Source of the DNA: Streptomyces sp. NBC_01460
Lineage (GTDB): Bacteria; Actinomycetota; Actinomycetes; Streptomycetales; Streptomycetaceae
DNA length: 64,000 nucleotides
Assembly (NCBI RefSeq): GCF_036227405.1
Contig: NZ_CP109473.1
Location: 2,976,001-3,040,000 of the forward strand
Direction of reading: 5' to 3'
This document shows, one piece after another, positions 1 through 9,702 of the stretch (position 1 is the stretch's first letter; every line of letters begins with the position of its first letter). Under the pieces are notes generated by a model. The model ran no database searches. It was given only the letters and a program-made list of their open reading frames with translations, and was not told the DNA's origin. The position numbers and the translations under genes were made by a program.

Positions 1-1
1 C

Positions 2-349
2 CCCGGGTGGGCGGACCGCTTCCTCGCGGCGGACGGTCATCTGATGCTGATCGCCTACGTGGACGGCGCCCCGGCGGGGTTCGTCTCGGGCATCGAGATG
101 CTCCACCCGGACAAGGGCACCGAGATGTGCCTGTACGAGCTCTCCGTCGACGAGGCGCACCGCCGCCGGGGCATCGGGCGTGCCCTGACGGAGGCCCTGG
201 CCGGCGAGGCCCGGGGGCGCGGCTGCTACGACATGTGGGTGGGCGTGGAGCGCGACAACGAGGCGGCGCTCGCCGCCTACCGCTCGGCGGGCGCGGCGGA
301 CGACGGGGTGTTCGCCATGCTGACCTGGGACTTCGCTACGGTCCGCTGA
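2..349 (+). CDS. GNAT family N-acetyltransferase, C-terminal part (cut by window edge)
   Basis: The reading frame is open from base 2 and ends in TGA at 347-349, so the gene begins outside the window. The visible part has the GNAT core: a beta strand with YELSVDEAHRRRGIGRAL, where RRRGIGRAL is the acetyl-CoA pyrophosphate-binding (Q/R)xxGx(G/A) loop. It then has the helix and final strand with NEAALAAYRSAGA, the usual family C-terminus. By family it transfers an acetyl group from acetyl-CoA to an amine. The general look is close to the AAC(3)-I type, but substrate cannot be read from the sequence. It converges on the SDR gene with 30 bp between the stops. Confidence 0.85.
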   Translation, partial: PGWADRFLAADGHLMLIAYVDGAPAGFVSGIEMLHPDKGTEMCLYELSVDEAHRRRGIGRALTEALAGEARGRGCYDMWVGVERDNEAALAAYRSAGAADDGVFAMLTWDFATVR

Positions 350-379
350 CGGTCGTCCGGCGCGCCGGGCCGCTGCCCG

Positions 380-1141
380 CTATCCGAGCCCGCCGTTGCT
401 CTGCAGCAGCTGGCCGTTGACCCAGCCGCCCTCAGCCGAGCAGAGGAAGGTGACCAGGTTCGCGCAGTCCTGCGGCATCCCGAGACGCCCCAGGGGGGTG
501 TGGCGCGCCAGGTCCGCCTTCTGGTCCTCCGCCATCCATCCGGTGTCGGTGGGACCGGGGTTGACGGCGTTGCAGGTCACTCCGAGGTGGGCCAGTTCGT
601 GGGAGGCGGCCAGCGTGATCCGGTCCATCGCCCCCTTGCTCGCCCCGTACGGCAGGTTCCCGGCGGTGTGGTCGCTGGTCAGGCTGACGATCCGCCCGGT
701 TCCGTGCCGCCCGGTGAAGCGGAGCCCGTACTCGCGGATCAGCAGCCAGGTGGCGCGCGCGTTGACCGCGAAGTGCCGGTCGAAGCTCTCCACGGTGGTG
801 TCCAGCAGGCCGGAGTCGACCGACTCGGCGTGGCAGAGCACCAGGGCGGTCACGCTTCCCCGCTCGCGCTCGACGCGCTCGAAGAGCTGGGCCGGCACGG
901 CCGGGTCGCTCAGGTCCGCCTCGACGGCGAGTGTCGTCGCCCCGAGGGCCGCCGCAGCCTTGCCGAGCGCGTCCTCCGCACCCGGGTCCGCGCCCCACGC
1001 CATCCGCGCGTCGTACGGCGTCCAGTAGGTGAAGGCCACGTCCCAGCCGGTCCGTGCCAGGTCCAGCACCACGGAGGCTGCGATCCCCGCCGACCGCCCG
1101 GCTCCCGTGACCAGGGCCACCGGGCGGGTCCCGGCGTTCAC
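380..1141 (-). CDS. SDR family NAD(P)-dependent oxidoreductase
   Basis: A 253-aa short-chain dehydrogenase/reductase. The N-terminal VTGAGRSAGIA is the nucleotide-binding TGxxxGxG-type loop (residues about 11-20), and YGASK supplies the catalytic Tyr and Lys. NPGPTDTGWM is the usual post-catalytic loop, and the C-terminal GGWVNGQLLQSNGGLG matches the classical family end. It resembles 3-oxoacyl-ACP reductase-like SDRs, but the substrate is unknown. The GTG start at 1141 overlaps the stop of the DUF4291 gene (GTGA), so the two are probably translated in a coupled way. A longer open frame runs upstream but lies inside the DUF4291 gene and is a shadow. Confidence 0.88.
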   Translation of the reverse strand: MNAGTRPVALVTGAGRSAGIAASVVLDLARTGWDVAFTYWTPYDARMAWGADPGAEDALGKAAAALGATTLAVEADLSDPAVPAQLFERVERERGSVTALVLCHAESVDSGLLDTTVESFDRHFAVNARATWLLIREYGLRFTGRHGTGRIVSLTSDHTAGNLPYGASKGAMDRITLAASHELAHLGVTCNAVNPGPTDTGWMAEDQKADLARHTPLGRLGMPQDCANLVTFLCSAEGGWVNGQLLQSNGGLG

Positions 1142-1734
1142 CGGCCCGCCGGTACGGGCCGGGGCGCGCCGAGGCCGGTGAGCGGCGTCTCCGCCGGGAG
1201 CAGCCGGGCCGCCGCGTCCTGGTCGCCCGCCCTGACGAGACCGTGGATCTCGTGCGCGAGCGGCGTGACGTCGGTGACCGAGACCAGCCACTCGTCCGCG
1301 TACCGCCGTGCCGCCTCTCCGCTCAGTCCGAGCTGGAGGGAGCGGTAGGGCAGCGGGTTCAGATGGAGGTCGCGCTCCGGGTCCCACTGGACACGGGTGG
1401 GGCTGCGGCGCAGGCCGCGCTGCCAGGTGGCCCGGTCGGGGTGCACGCCCCTCACGTAGTGCGAGAGTTCGGCGTTCTCCAGGGCCCACGCGAAACCCTC
1501 GCGGGTGATCTCGACGGCGAGCACCGTCTCCTGGCCCTCCTTGGCGCCCCAGCCGCAGCGGTACATCATCCACAGGAAGCTCGGCTTGATCCACGTCATG
1601 CGGTCGCGCTTCCAGGCCGGTGGGAAGCGGCCGTCCCGGGCGGCGGGCAGCCCGATGTCCGGCCGGTACGCCTGGTAGACGGTGACCGTGCCGGCCGTGT
1701 GGCGGGCCCGGATCTCGTGTCGCGGTGCGGTCAT
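1138..1734 (-). CDS. DUF4291 family protein
   Basis: A 198-aa protein with the hallmark DUF4291 pattern: an early VYQAY motif, then RMTWIKPSFLWMMYRCGWG (residues about 45-63), then KEGQETVLAVEITREGF. Length matches the family. The biochemical role of DUF4291 is not known to me. The ATG at 1734 is chosen because the family begins shortly before YQAY. The stop overlaps the GTG of the SDR gene (GTGA), making a two-gene unit. The gap of 95 bp to the inositol gene iolA upstream shows no strong hairpin, so readthrough from the iol operon is possible but not shown. Confidence 0.85.
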   Translation of the reverse strand: MTAPRHEIRARHTAGTVTVYQAYRPDIGLPAARDGRFPPAWKRDRMTWIKPSFLWMMYRCGWGAKEGQETVLAVEITREGFAWALENAELSHYVRGVHPDRATWQRGLRRSPTRVQWDPERDLHLNPLPYRSLQLGLSGEAARRYADEWLVSVTDVTPLAHEIHGLVRAGDQDAAARLLPAETPLTGLGAPRPVPAGR

Positions 1735-1829
1735 GGCACCCAGGATGGCGGGGCACCCGCCCACCGGCCACGGGTTTTCCGGCAGGGGCGCCCCCGCCTG
1801 CGCGGCGGGGGCGGCGGACCGGATGTGGG

Positions 1830-3329
<1,500 letters not shown>

Positions 3330-3341
3330 GACAGTGCTCCT

Positions 3342-5255
3342 TCACAGGTGGCGGCGTCGGGCTGCGATCTGCCGGTCGTACTCTTTCCTGGCCTCGACCG
3401 CCGACGGGCGGGTCGCGGTTTCGGCTACGGGAACATCCCACCACGCCTGTGCGGGAGGGGGCCCCGACACTGTGTCTGCCGTTTCGGTCTCGACGTAGAC
3501 ACAAGTGGGACGGTCCGCGGCCCGCGCCTCGGCGAGGGCCCCGCGCAGCTCCCCCACCGTGCCCGCCCGCAGCACCCGCATGCCGAGCGAGGCCGCGTTG
3601 GCCGCGAGGTCGACGGGCAGCGGGGGGCCGTCGAACGCCCCCTCCGCCGTGCGGTGCCGGTAGGCGGTGCCGAGGCGTTCGGCGCCGACGGACTCGGAGA
3701 GGCCGCCGATGGAGGCGTATCCGTGGTTCTGCAGGATGACGAGCTTGACGGGCAGGCGTTCCTGGACCGCGGTGACGATCTCGGTCGGGTTCATCAGATA
3801 GGTGCCGTCGCCGACGAGGGCCCAGACGGGCCTGCCCGGTGCGGCGAGCTGCACGCCGAGTGCCGCGGGGATCTCGTATCCCATGCAGGAGTAGCCGTAT
3901 TCGACGTGGTACTGGCGCGGGGAGCGGGCCCGCCACAGCTTGTGGAGGTCCCCTGGGAGGGAGCCGGCGGCGTTGATCAGGATGTCGTCCTCGGTGACCA
4001 GTTCGTCGAGCAGGCCGAGGACCTGGGCCTGGGTGGGGCGGGCGTCCGGGTCGGCGGTGGCGTAGGCGGCGTCGACGCGCCGCTCCCAGCGGGCCTTGGC
4101 GTCGGTGTACTCGCTCTCGTACGCGGGGTCGACGTGGTGGCCGCGGGCGCCGAGCGCCTCGCCGAGCGCCTGGAGGGCGGTGCGGGCGTCCGCGACGAGG
4201 GGGAGCGCGGCGAGCTTGTGGGCGTCGAAGCCGGTGATGTTGAGGTTGAGGAAGCGGACGGCCGGGCCGGCGAAGAGGGTGCCCGACGCGGTCGTGAAGT
4301 CGGTGTAGCGGGTGCCGACGCCGATCACCAGGTCGGCCTCGCGGGCGAGCGCGTCGGCCGGGGCCGTGCCGGTGTGACCGATGCCGCCGACGTCGGCGGG
4401 GTGGTCGTGGCGCAGGGAGCCCTTGCCCGCCTGGGTGGAGGCGACGGGGATGCGGGTGGCGGCGGCGAAGGCGGCGAGCGTCTCCTCGGCCGCGCTGTGG
4501 TGGACGCCGCCGCCCGCGACGATCAGGGGGCGGCGCGCGGCGCGGACCGCGCGGACGGCCTGCTCCAGTTCGTACGGGTCGGGGGCGGGCCTGCGCACGT
4601 TCCAGACGCGCGTCGCGAAGAACTCCGCCGGCCAGTCGTACGCCTCGGCCTGCACGTCCTGCGGCAGCGCGAGGGTGACGGCTCCGGTCTCCGCCGGGTC
4701 GGCGAGGGTGCGCATGGCCTGGAGGGCGGCCGGGATCAGCGCTTCGGGGCGGGTGATCCGGTCGAAGTAGCGGGAGACGGGGCGCAGGCAGTCGTTGACC
4801 GACACGTCTCCCGCGTGGGGCACTTCGAGCTGCTGGAGCACGGGGTCCGCGGGGCGGGTCGCGAAGGTGTCGCCGGGGAGGAGGAGCACGGGCAGGTGGT
4901 TGACGGTGGCGAGAGCGGCGCCGGTGACGAGGTTCGTGGCGCCGGGGCCGATGGAGGTGGTGACGGCGTGGGCGGAGAGCCGGCCCGACTGGCGGGCGTA
5001 TCCGACGGCGGCGTGCACCATGGCCTGTTCGCTGCGGCCCTGGAGGTACGGCATCGCGGGCCCGGACTCGACGAGCGCCTGTCCGATGCCGGCGACGTTC
5101 CCGTGGCCGAAGATGCCCCAGGTGGCGTCGATCAGGCGGTGGCGCCGGCCGTCGCGTTCGGTGTACTGCCGGGCGAGGAAGGCGATCAGGGCCTGGGCGG
5201 TGGTGAGCCTGCGGGTGGGCGCGGTCGCGTCGGACGTGCGGCGTGGTGTGGTCAC
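3342..5255 (-). CDS. iolD: 3D-(3,5/4)-trihydroxycyclohexane-1,2-dione hydrolase IolD
   Basis: A 637-aa thiamine-diphosphate enzyme of the acetolactate synthase superfamily. In inositol breakdown IolD hydrolyses and opens the cyclohexanedione ring to 5-deoxy-glucuronate. The N-terminal domain has TTAQALIAFLARQYTERDG and the family sequence WGIFGHGNVAGIGQAL. The C-terminal domain has the TPP/Mg motif beginning with GDGTYLMNPTEI and continuing to QNHGYASIGGL. The GTG start at 5255 overlaps the iolB stop (GTGA). The open frame runs upstream of it, but that part is antisense-like noise inside iolB. Spacing to iolA is 12 bp, so the genes are one operon. Confidence 0.94.
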   Translation of the reverse strand: MTTPRRTSDATAPTRRLTTAQALIAFLARQYTERDGRRHRLIDATWGIFGHGNVAGIGQALVESGPAMPYLQGRSEQAMVHAAVGYARQSGRLSAHAVTTSIGPGATNLVTGAALATVNHLPVLLLPGDTFATRPADPVLQQLEVPHAGDVSVNDCLRPVSRYFDRITRPEALIPAALQAMRTLADPAETGAVTLALPQDVQAEAYDWPAEFFATRVWNVRRPAPDPYELEQAVRAVRAARRPLIVAGGGVHHSAAEETLAAFAAATRIPVASTQAGKGSLRHDHPADVGGIGHTGTAPADALAREADLVIGVGTRYTDFTTASGTLFAGPAVRFLNLNITGFDAHKLAALPLVADARTALQALGEALGARGHHVDPAYESEYTDAKARWERRVDAAYATADPDARPTQAQVLGLLDELVTEDDILINAAGSLPGDLHKLWRARSPRQYHVEYGYSCMGYEIPAALGVQLAAPGRPVWALVGDGTYLMNPTEIVTAVQERLPVKLVILQNHGYASIGGLSESVGAERLGTAYRHRTAEGAFDGPPLPVDLAANAASLGMRVLRAGTVGELRGALAEARAADRPTCVYVETETADTVSGPPPAQAWWDVPVAETATRPSAVEARKEYDRQIAARRRHL

Positions 5256-6133
5256 CGGGCGGCCTCCGCATCGTGCAGCGGCAGTCGTGGGTCGACGGCC
5301 TGCCCGGGCCAGGTGTCGCGGATCCACCGGTGGTCCGGATGGTCGCGGATGAGCCACTCGCGCGCACCGGGGCCCGCCATCACGTTCAGGTAGTACAGGG
5401 TGCGGCCGGGCGGGGCGACGGACGGGCCGTGCCAGCCGTCGGGGATGAGGACCGCGTCACCCGTGGCGACTTCGGCGAGGACGTCCGTACCGCCGGGGCG
5501 GGACGGCGAGACCCGGTGGTAGCCGAGGCCGTCGCCCTCGACCTCGAAGTAGTAGATCTCCTCCAGGACGGACTCGGTACCGGGGTGGTGCTCGTCGTGC
5601 TTGTGCGGCGGGTAGGAGGACCAGTTGCCCCCGGGGGTGAGGACTTCGACGGCGATGAGCCGGTCGCACTCGAACGCGTCGGCGGCGGCGAAGTTGTGCA
5701 CCTGGCGCGAGCAGGTGCCCGCACCGCGGAGCTCGACCGGTACCTCCGGCGCGGGGCCGTAGCGAGCGGGGAGTCGTCGCTCGCACTTCGCTCCTGCCAG
5801 GGCGAAGCGGCCTCCTGCGCCGGAGGCGATCTGGGCGCGGGCGTCGCGCGGGACATAGGCGAAGTCCGTCGCTGCGCCGAACACGTTCTTCCTGCCCCGC
5901 AGTTCAAAGATCTCACCTGCTGTGCGCACCGTACAGCCGCCGGACAACGGCAGGACGATCCATTCGCTCTCCCCGGTGACGAGGGTGTGAACACCACCTG
6001 GCTCCAGTTCCAGGACGCGCAGACTCGACCGCTCCCACCCTGCCCGTTCCGGGTCGATGTCGAGGGCGTAGGGGCCACGTGACGCGTGTCCGGCCCGGAG
6101 GTGGTGCCTCTGCTGCTCGTCGGTGGTCGTCAT
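5252..6133 (-). CDS. iolB: 5-deoxy-glucuronate isomerase IolB
   Basis: A 293-aa bicupin. IolB isomerises 5-deoxy-D-glucuronate to 5-dehydro-2-deoxy-D-gluconate, between IolD and IolC in the pathway. Recognisable family segments are VEVLTPGGNWSSYPPHKHDE, with the metal-binding His residues of the second cupin (PPHKHDE), the following ESVLEEIYYFEV, and DAVLIPDGWHGPSVAPPG near the C-terminus. The start is ATG at 6133 preceded by an A/G-rich ribosome site. The stop overlaps the iolD GTG. Upstream, 96 bp separate it from the aldolase gene without an evident terminator. Confidence 0.94.
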   Translation of the reverse strand: MTTTDEQQRHHLRAGHASRGPYALDIDPERAGWERSSLRVLELEPGGVHTLVTGESEWIVLPLSGGCTVRTAGEIFELRGRKNVFGAATDFAYVPRDARAQIASGAGGRFALAGAKCERRLPARYGPAPEVPVELRGAGTCSRQVHNFAAADAFECDRLIAVEVLTPGGNWSSYPPHKHDEHHPGTESVLEEIYYFEVEGDGLGYHRVSPSRPGGTDVLAEVATGDAVLIPDGWHGPSVAPPGRTLYYLNVMAGPGAREWLIRDHPDHRWIRDTWPGQAVDPRLPLHDAEAAR

Positions 6134-6229
6134 GGCTCCATCCCTACCCGTCGTCCCGTTCCTTCCACGGACACCGTGCGTCGGTGTGCGGGCGGACGCC
6201 CCGCGTCCGCGGGTCCCGCGCCGGCGGGT

Positions 6230-7120
6230 TCACAGAAGCCCCACCGCCGTGTCGACCGCGCCCGCCACGTCACCGTCGGCGGGGTAGAGCAGCGAGCGGC
6301 CGACCACCAGCCCCTGCACGGTGGGCAGCCGCAGCGCGCCGCGCCACCTCTCGTACGCCGTGTCCGGGTCCCCCGCGACCTCCCCGCCGAGCAGGACGGC
6401 GGGGAGGGTGGAGGCGCGCATCACCCGGTCCATGTCGCCGGGGTCGTCGGTGACGGGGACCTTGAGCCAGGTGTACGCGGAGGTGCCGCCCAGACCCGAG
6501 GCGATGGCGATGGAGGTGGTCACGGCCGCGGCGCCCAGGTCGGTGCGGAGCCCGTCCCGGGTGCGGTGGCAGAGGAACGGCTCGATGAAGACCGGCAGCC
6601 GGAGCGCGGCCATCTCGTCCACCGCGCGCGCGGCGGTGTGCAGGGTGTCCAGGGAGCCCGGGTCGTCGTGGTCGATCCTCAGCAGCAGCTTGCCGGCGTC
6701 GTACCCGTGGCGGGCGAGGTCGGCGGGGCGGTGGCCGGTGAAGCGGTCGTCGAGCTCGAAGGCGGCTCCCGCGAGCCCGCCGCGGTTCATCGAACCGAGG
6801 ACGACCTTGTCCTCCAGCGCACCGAGGAGCAGCAGGTCCTCCAGGACGTCGGCGCCCGCGAGCACCCCGTCGACGCCGGGGCGGGCGAGGGCGAGGCAGA
6901 GGCGTTCCAGCAGGTCGAAGCGGTCGGCCATGGCCAGGTCGTCGTCGCCGACGGCGAGGGCGCCACGGGCCGGATGGTCCGCCGCGATGATCATCAGGCG
7001 TCCCGTGGGCCCGACGAGAGGGCGTCTGCGGCGGGCCGCGGCGGCCTCGGCGACGGCTTCGGGGTGACGGGCGCGGAGCCGGACGAGATCGGCGACGCCG
7101 GCCGCGGCGGGCGGGGTCAC
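6230..7120 (-). CDS. Class I aldolase-like protein of the inositol operon (Cgl0158 type)
   Basis: A 296-aa TIM-barrel-like protein. Distinct segments are LMIIAADHPARGALAVG near the N-terminus, GKLLLRIDHDDPGSLDTL in the middle (a candidate Schiff-base lysine region), GLGGTSAYTWLKVPV, and VQGLVVGRSLLYPADGDV at the end, which looks like a phosphate-binding strand. Proteins of this type sit next to iolC in actinobacteria and are often annotated as deoxyribose-phosphate aldolase. By position it may do the IolJ step, splitting 5-dehydro-2-deoxygluconate-6-phosphate into dihydroxyacetone phosphate and malonate semialdehyde; that is inference. The GTG start at 7120 overlaps the iolC stop (GTGA). Confidence 0.8.
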   Translation of the reverse strand: MTPPAAAGVADLVRLRARHPEAVAEAAAARRRRPLVGPTGRLMIIAADHPARGALAVGDDDLAMADRFDLLERLCLALARPGVDGVLAGADVLEDLLLLGALEDKVVLGSMNRGGLAGAAFELDDRFTGHRPADLARHGYDAGKLLLRIDHDDPGSLDTLHTAARAVDEMAALRLPVFIEPFLCHRTRDGLRTDLGAAAVTTSIAIASGLGGTSAYTWLKVPVTDDPGDMDRVMRASTLPAVLLGGEVAGDPDTAYERWRGALRLPTVQGLVVGRSLLYPADGDVAGAVDTAVGLL

Positions 7121-8142
7121 GGGGTGGCCCCCGCAGCCTCGCCGACCGCCCCGTCGGCGAGGGCCTGTTCGACCTCGTGCGGGAAGGGCATGGCGGACGA
7201 ACAGGCGAGGCGGGAAGCGACGATGGCCCCGGCCGCGTTGGCGTAGCGCATGACGTGCTCGGTGTCCCAGCCGGCGAGGAGCCCGTGGCAGAGGGCACCG
7301 CCGAACGCGTCCCCGGCGCCCAGCCCGTTGACGACGTCGACGGGCAGGGGCGGGATCTCGGCGACGGTGCCGTCCCTGCGGGCGGCGAGGACGCCGTCCG
7401 GTCCCTGTTTGACGACGGCCAGTTCGGGTCCGGCGGCGAGCAGGGCGCGGGCGGCCGCGTGCGGTTCGCGCTCCCCCGTGGCGATCTCGCACTCGTCGAG
7501 GTTGCCGACGGCGACCGTGGCGTGGGCGAGCGCCTCGCGGTAGTGGGCGCGGGCGGCTTCGTCGTCCCCGCCCTTTCCGTCACCCCAGAACATGGGGCGC
7601 CAGTCGAGGTCGAAGACGGTGGCGCGCGGGGCTCCGGGTGCGTCCGGCGCCGTGGCGGCTGCCGCGCTGCGGGCCCTCAGTGCGGTGAGGGTCGCGGTGC
7701 GGCTGGGTTCGGCGCACAGCCCGGTGCCGGTCATCCAGAACACCCGGGCGGACCGCACCGCTTCCAGGTCGAGCTCCTCCGGGTGGATCTCCAGGTCGGG
7801 GGCCTTGGGCTGCCGGTAGAAGTAGAGCGGGAAGTGGTCGGGCGGGAAGATCTCGCAGAAGGTGACCGGGGTCGGGTACTCCACGACGGCGCCCACCCAG
7901 CGGTCGTCCACCCCGAACTCCTCCAGCGCCTGGTGGAGGTAGTCGCCGAAGCCGTCCCGGCCGGTCCGGGTGATCACAGCCGTACGCCGTCCCAGCCGGG
8001 CGGCGGCCACGGCCACGTTGGACGGCGAGCCGCCGAGGAACTTCGCGAAGGTCTCGACCCGGGCCAGCGGTACACCGGTCTGGAGCGGGTAGATGTCCAC
8101 CCCGATGCGCCCCATGGTGATCACGTCGTACGGCTCAGGCAT
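7117..8142 (-). CDS. iolC: 5-dehydro-2-deoxygluconokinase IolC (PfkB family)
   Basis: A 341-aa PfkB/ribokinase-family sugar kinase. IolC phosphorylates 5-dehydro-2-deoxy-D-gluconate. The N-terminus has GRIGVDIYPLQTGVPLARV followed by FLGGSPSNVAVAAARLG, the first PfkB signature as seen in IolC. The C-terminus has NGLGAGDAFGGALCHGLL, with the catalytic base Asp in GAGD. Two ATGs compete: 8148 is directly abutted by the ribosome site GAAGGG, while 8142 has it at a proper 6-nt distance, so 8142 is preferred. It is the first gene of the minus-strand iol operon, with a 168-bp divergent control region in front. Confidence 0.92.
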   Translation of the reverse strand: MPEPYDVITMGRIGVDIYPLQTGVPLARVETFAKFLGGSPSNVAVAAARLGRRTAVITRTGRDGFGDYLHQALEEFGVDDRWVGAVVEYPTPVTFCEIFPPDHFPLYFYRQPKAPDLEIHPEELDLEAVRSARVFWMTGTGLCAEPSRTATLTALRARSAAAATAPDAPGAPRATVFDLDWRPMFWGDGKGGDDEAARAHYREALAHATVAVGNLDECEIATGEREPHAAARALLAAGPELAVVKQGPDGVLAARRDGTVAEIPPLPVDVVNGLGAGDAFGGALCHGLLAGWDTEHVMRYANAAGAIVASRLACSSAMPFPHEVEQALADGAVGEAAGATP

Positions 8143-8240
8143 ACGCATCCCTTCGACCCGGTGCTCCGGCCCGGAACAGCGTCCCGGGAGTCGGCCACGG
8201 CCGGACGGCCGCTCCCAGGTCTAGCCCTCGCCCGGAACCC

Positions 8241-8280
8241 TGTCAACACTTTGTCCGGACATTCGGACGAACTCTTGACA
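8241..8280. promoter_or_regulatory. Symmetric dyad between divergent iol transcripts, candidate operator and paired -35 elements
   Basis: The 40-bp block is almost perfectly two-fold symmetric. TGTCAA (8241-8246) and TTGACA (8275-8280) flank an inverted pair, ACTTTGTCCG (8248-8257) and CGGACGAACT (8264-8273), with a 6-bp centre. The 10-bp arms match at 8 of 10 positions. TTGACA in each direction could be a -35 element. On the minus strand TAGACC follows at 17 bp. On the plus strand the matching -10 (GAGGGT) is weak and overlaps the ribosome site. The regulator is not identified; no iolR-like gene lies next to it. Confidence 0.6.
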
Positions 8281-8310
8281 CTCCCTCCGGAGGGCTGGAG
8301 GGTGGGCGAT

Positions 8311-9237
8311 ATGACCTCCTCCGTACCCTCTCCGGCCCGCATCCGCATCGGTTCGGCACCCGATTCGTGGGGCGTCTGGTTCCCCGACGATCCGCAGCAG
8401 GTGCCCTGGGAGCGATTCCTCGACGAGGTCTCCGAGGCGGGGTACGAGTGGATCGAGCTCGGCCCGTACGGCTATCTGCCGACCGACCCCGCCCGTCTCG
8501 CGGACGAGACCGCCCGACGGAATCTCGCCGTCTCCGCGGGCACCGTCTTCACCGGATTGCACCACGGCTCCTCGGTCTGGGACCGGACCTGGGAGCATGT
8601 CGCGGGCATCGCGGCACTCACCCGGGCGATGGGCGCCGGGCATCTGGTGGTCATCCCGTCGTTCTGGCGGGACGACAGGACGGGTGAGGTGCTGGAGGAC
8701 CGCACCCTCACCGCCGCGCAGTGGCGCGACCTCACCACACAGACGGAACGCCTGGCCCGCGAGGTGCGGGACCGGTACGGGCTGCGGATCGTGGTGCACC
8801 CGCACGCCGACACGCACATCGACAGCGAGGAGAACGTCAACCGCTTCCTCGACGCGACCGACCCGGACCTGGTCTCCCTCTGCCTCGACACCGGCCACTA
8901 CGCGTACTGCGGCGGGGACAGCGTGAAGCTCATCAGGACGTACGGGGAACGGATCGGCTATCTCCACCTCAAGCAGGTCGACCCCGCGGTGCTCGCCGAT
9001 GTCGTGGCGAACGAGGTGCCGTTCGGCCCGGCCGTCGCACGCGGCGTGATGTGCGAGCCGCCGGGCGGAGTGCCCGCACTGGAGCCCGTGCTGGACGCGG
9101 CGCGCGCCCTGGGCACCGACCTGTTCGCCATCGTCGAGCAGGACATGTATCCGTGTCCGCCCGACAAGCCGCTGCCCATCGCCCGCCGCACCCGCGAGTT
9201 CCTCCGCATCTGCGGGCCCGCGCGTCCGTCCTCCTGA
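8311..9237 (+). CDS. Sugar phosphate isomerase/epimerase, IolE/MocC-like TIM barrel
   Basis: A 308-aa xylose-isomerase-like TIM barrel. It starts IRIGSAPDSWGVWFPDDPQQ, the GSAPDSWG form typical of the IolE/IolI/MocC group. It continues with WIELGPYGYLP, RIVVHPHADTHIDSEENVNRF, CLDTGHYAYCGGD and YLHLKQVDP, which carry the metal-binding Glu, His and Asp residues of the fold. Divergence from iolC suggests inosose dehydratase or inosose isomerase, the step otherwise missing from this cluster. Which one cannot be told by eye. ATG at 8311 has GGAGGG 8 nt upstream. Confidence 0.85.
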   Translation: MTSSVPSPARIRIGSAPDSWGVWFPDDPQQVPWERFLDEVSEAGYEWIELGPYGYLPTDPARLADETARRNLAVSAGTVFTGLHHGSSVWDRTWEHVAGIAALTRAMGAGHLVVIPSFWRDDRTGEVLEDRTLTAAQWRDLTTQTERLAREVRDRYGLRIVVHPHADTHIDSEENVNRFLDATDPDLVSLCLDTGHYAYCGGDSVKLIRTYGERIGYLHLKQVDPAVLADVVANEVPFGPAVARGVMCEPPGGVPALEPVLDAARALGTDLFAIVEQDMYPCPPDKPLPIARRTREFLRICGPARPSS

Positions 9238-9377
9238 GTCCCGCCGGCCCCTCCTGCCACAGCAGTCACCTCTCTGTCACGTATGTCCGGGTTCCGCTGA
9301 GCCTGTGTCACGGACTCGCGACGCCCCCTGCCCGGCCCGGGACCCTCTCGTTCACCGGAACAGAGGCGCGGACGCAC

Positions 9378-9450
9378 GGGCGCACTTCACGGACGTGCGT
9401 CACGGGCGCACTCCGCGGACGTGCGTCACGGGCGCACATCAGGGACGTAC
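9378..9450 (+). repeat. 26-bp tandem repeat, 2.8 copies
   Basis: Units at 9378-9403, 9404-9429 and 9430-9450 (partial) share the frame GGGCGCAC..CGGACGTGCGTCAC with few differences. Each full unit pairs GCGCAC with GTGCG, a small inverted element. The array ends 15 bp before the start codon of the small HTH gene, so it may be the operator of that gene. Confidence 0.85.
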
Positions 9451-9465
9451 AGAGAGGTGTCATGC

Positions 9466-9657
9466 ATGACGGACAGAAGGCTCTGGTCGTACAAGGACAT
9501 CGCGGCGCACATACACGTCCAGCCGGACACGATCCGCTCGTACCGCAAACACGGCCTGCTGCCGCCTCCCGACGATGTACGGAACGGGAAGCCCTACTGG
9601 TACGTGGACACCGTCCTCGCGTGGATCGCGTCCAGGCCCAGCAACCGCGGCCGTTGA
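9466..9657 (+). CDS. Small helix-turn-helix DNA-binding protein (AlpA/MerR-like)
   Basis: A 63-aa protein, almost entirely one winged-helix domain: SYKDIAAHIHVQPDTIRSYRKHGLLPPPDD, then a wing with NGKPYWYVDTVLAWIASRP. The pattern is that of excisionase/AlpA-like and truncated MerR-like proteins, with no effector domain. The ATG at 9466 is chosen over upstream GTG codons because AGAGAGG lies 8 nt before it and the upstream frame runs through the tandem repeats. A role as a local transcription factor is inferred. It stands alone and converges with the alcohol dehydrogenase gene. Confidence 0.8.
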   Translation: MTDRRLWSYKDIAAHIHVQPDTIRSYRKHGLLPPPDDVRNGKPYWYVDTVLAWIASRPSNRGR

Positions 9658-9702
9658 GACGGGCCGTGTCCGGAGCTCAGGAAACTCAGGCTCTCAGGGA
9701 GC

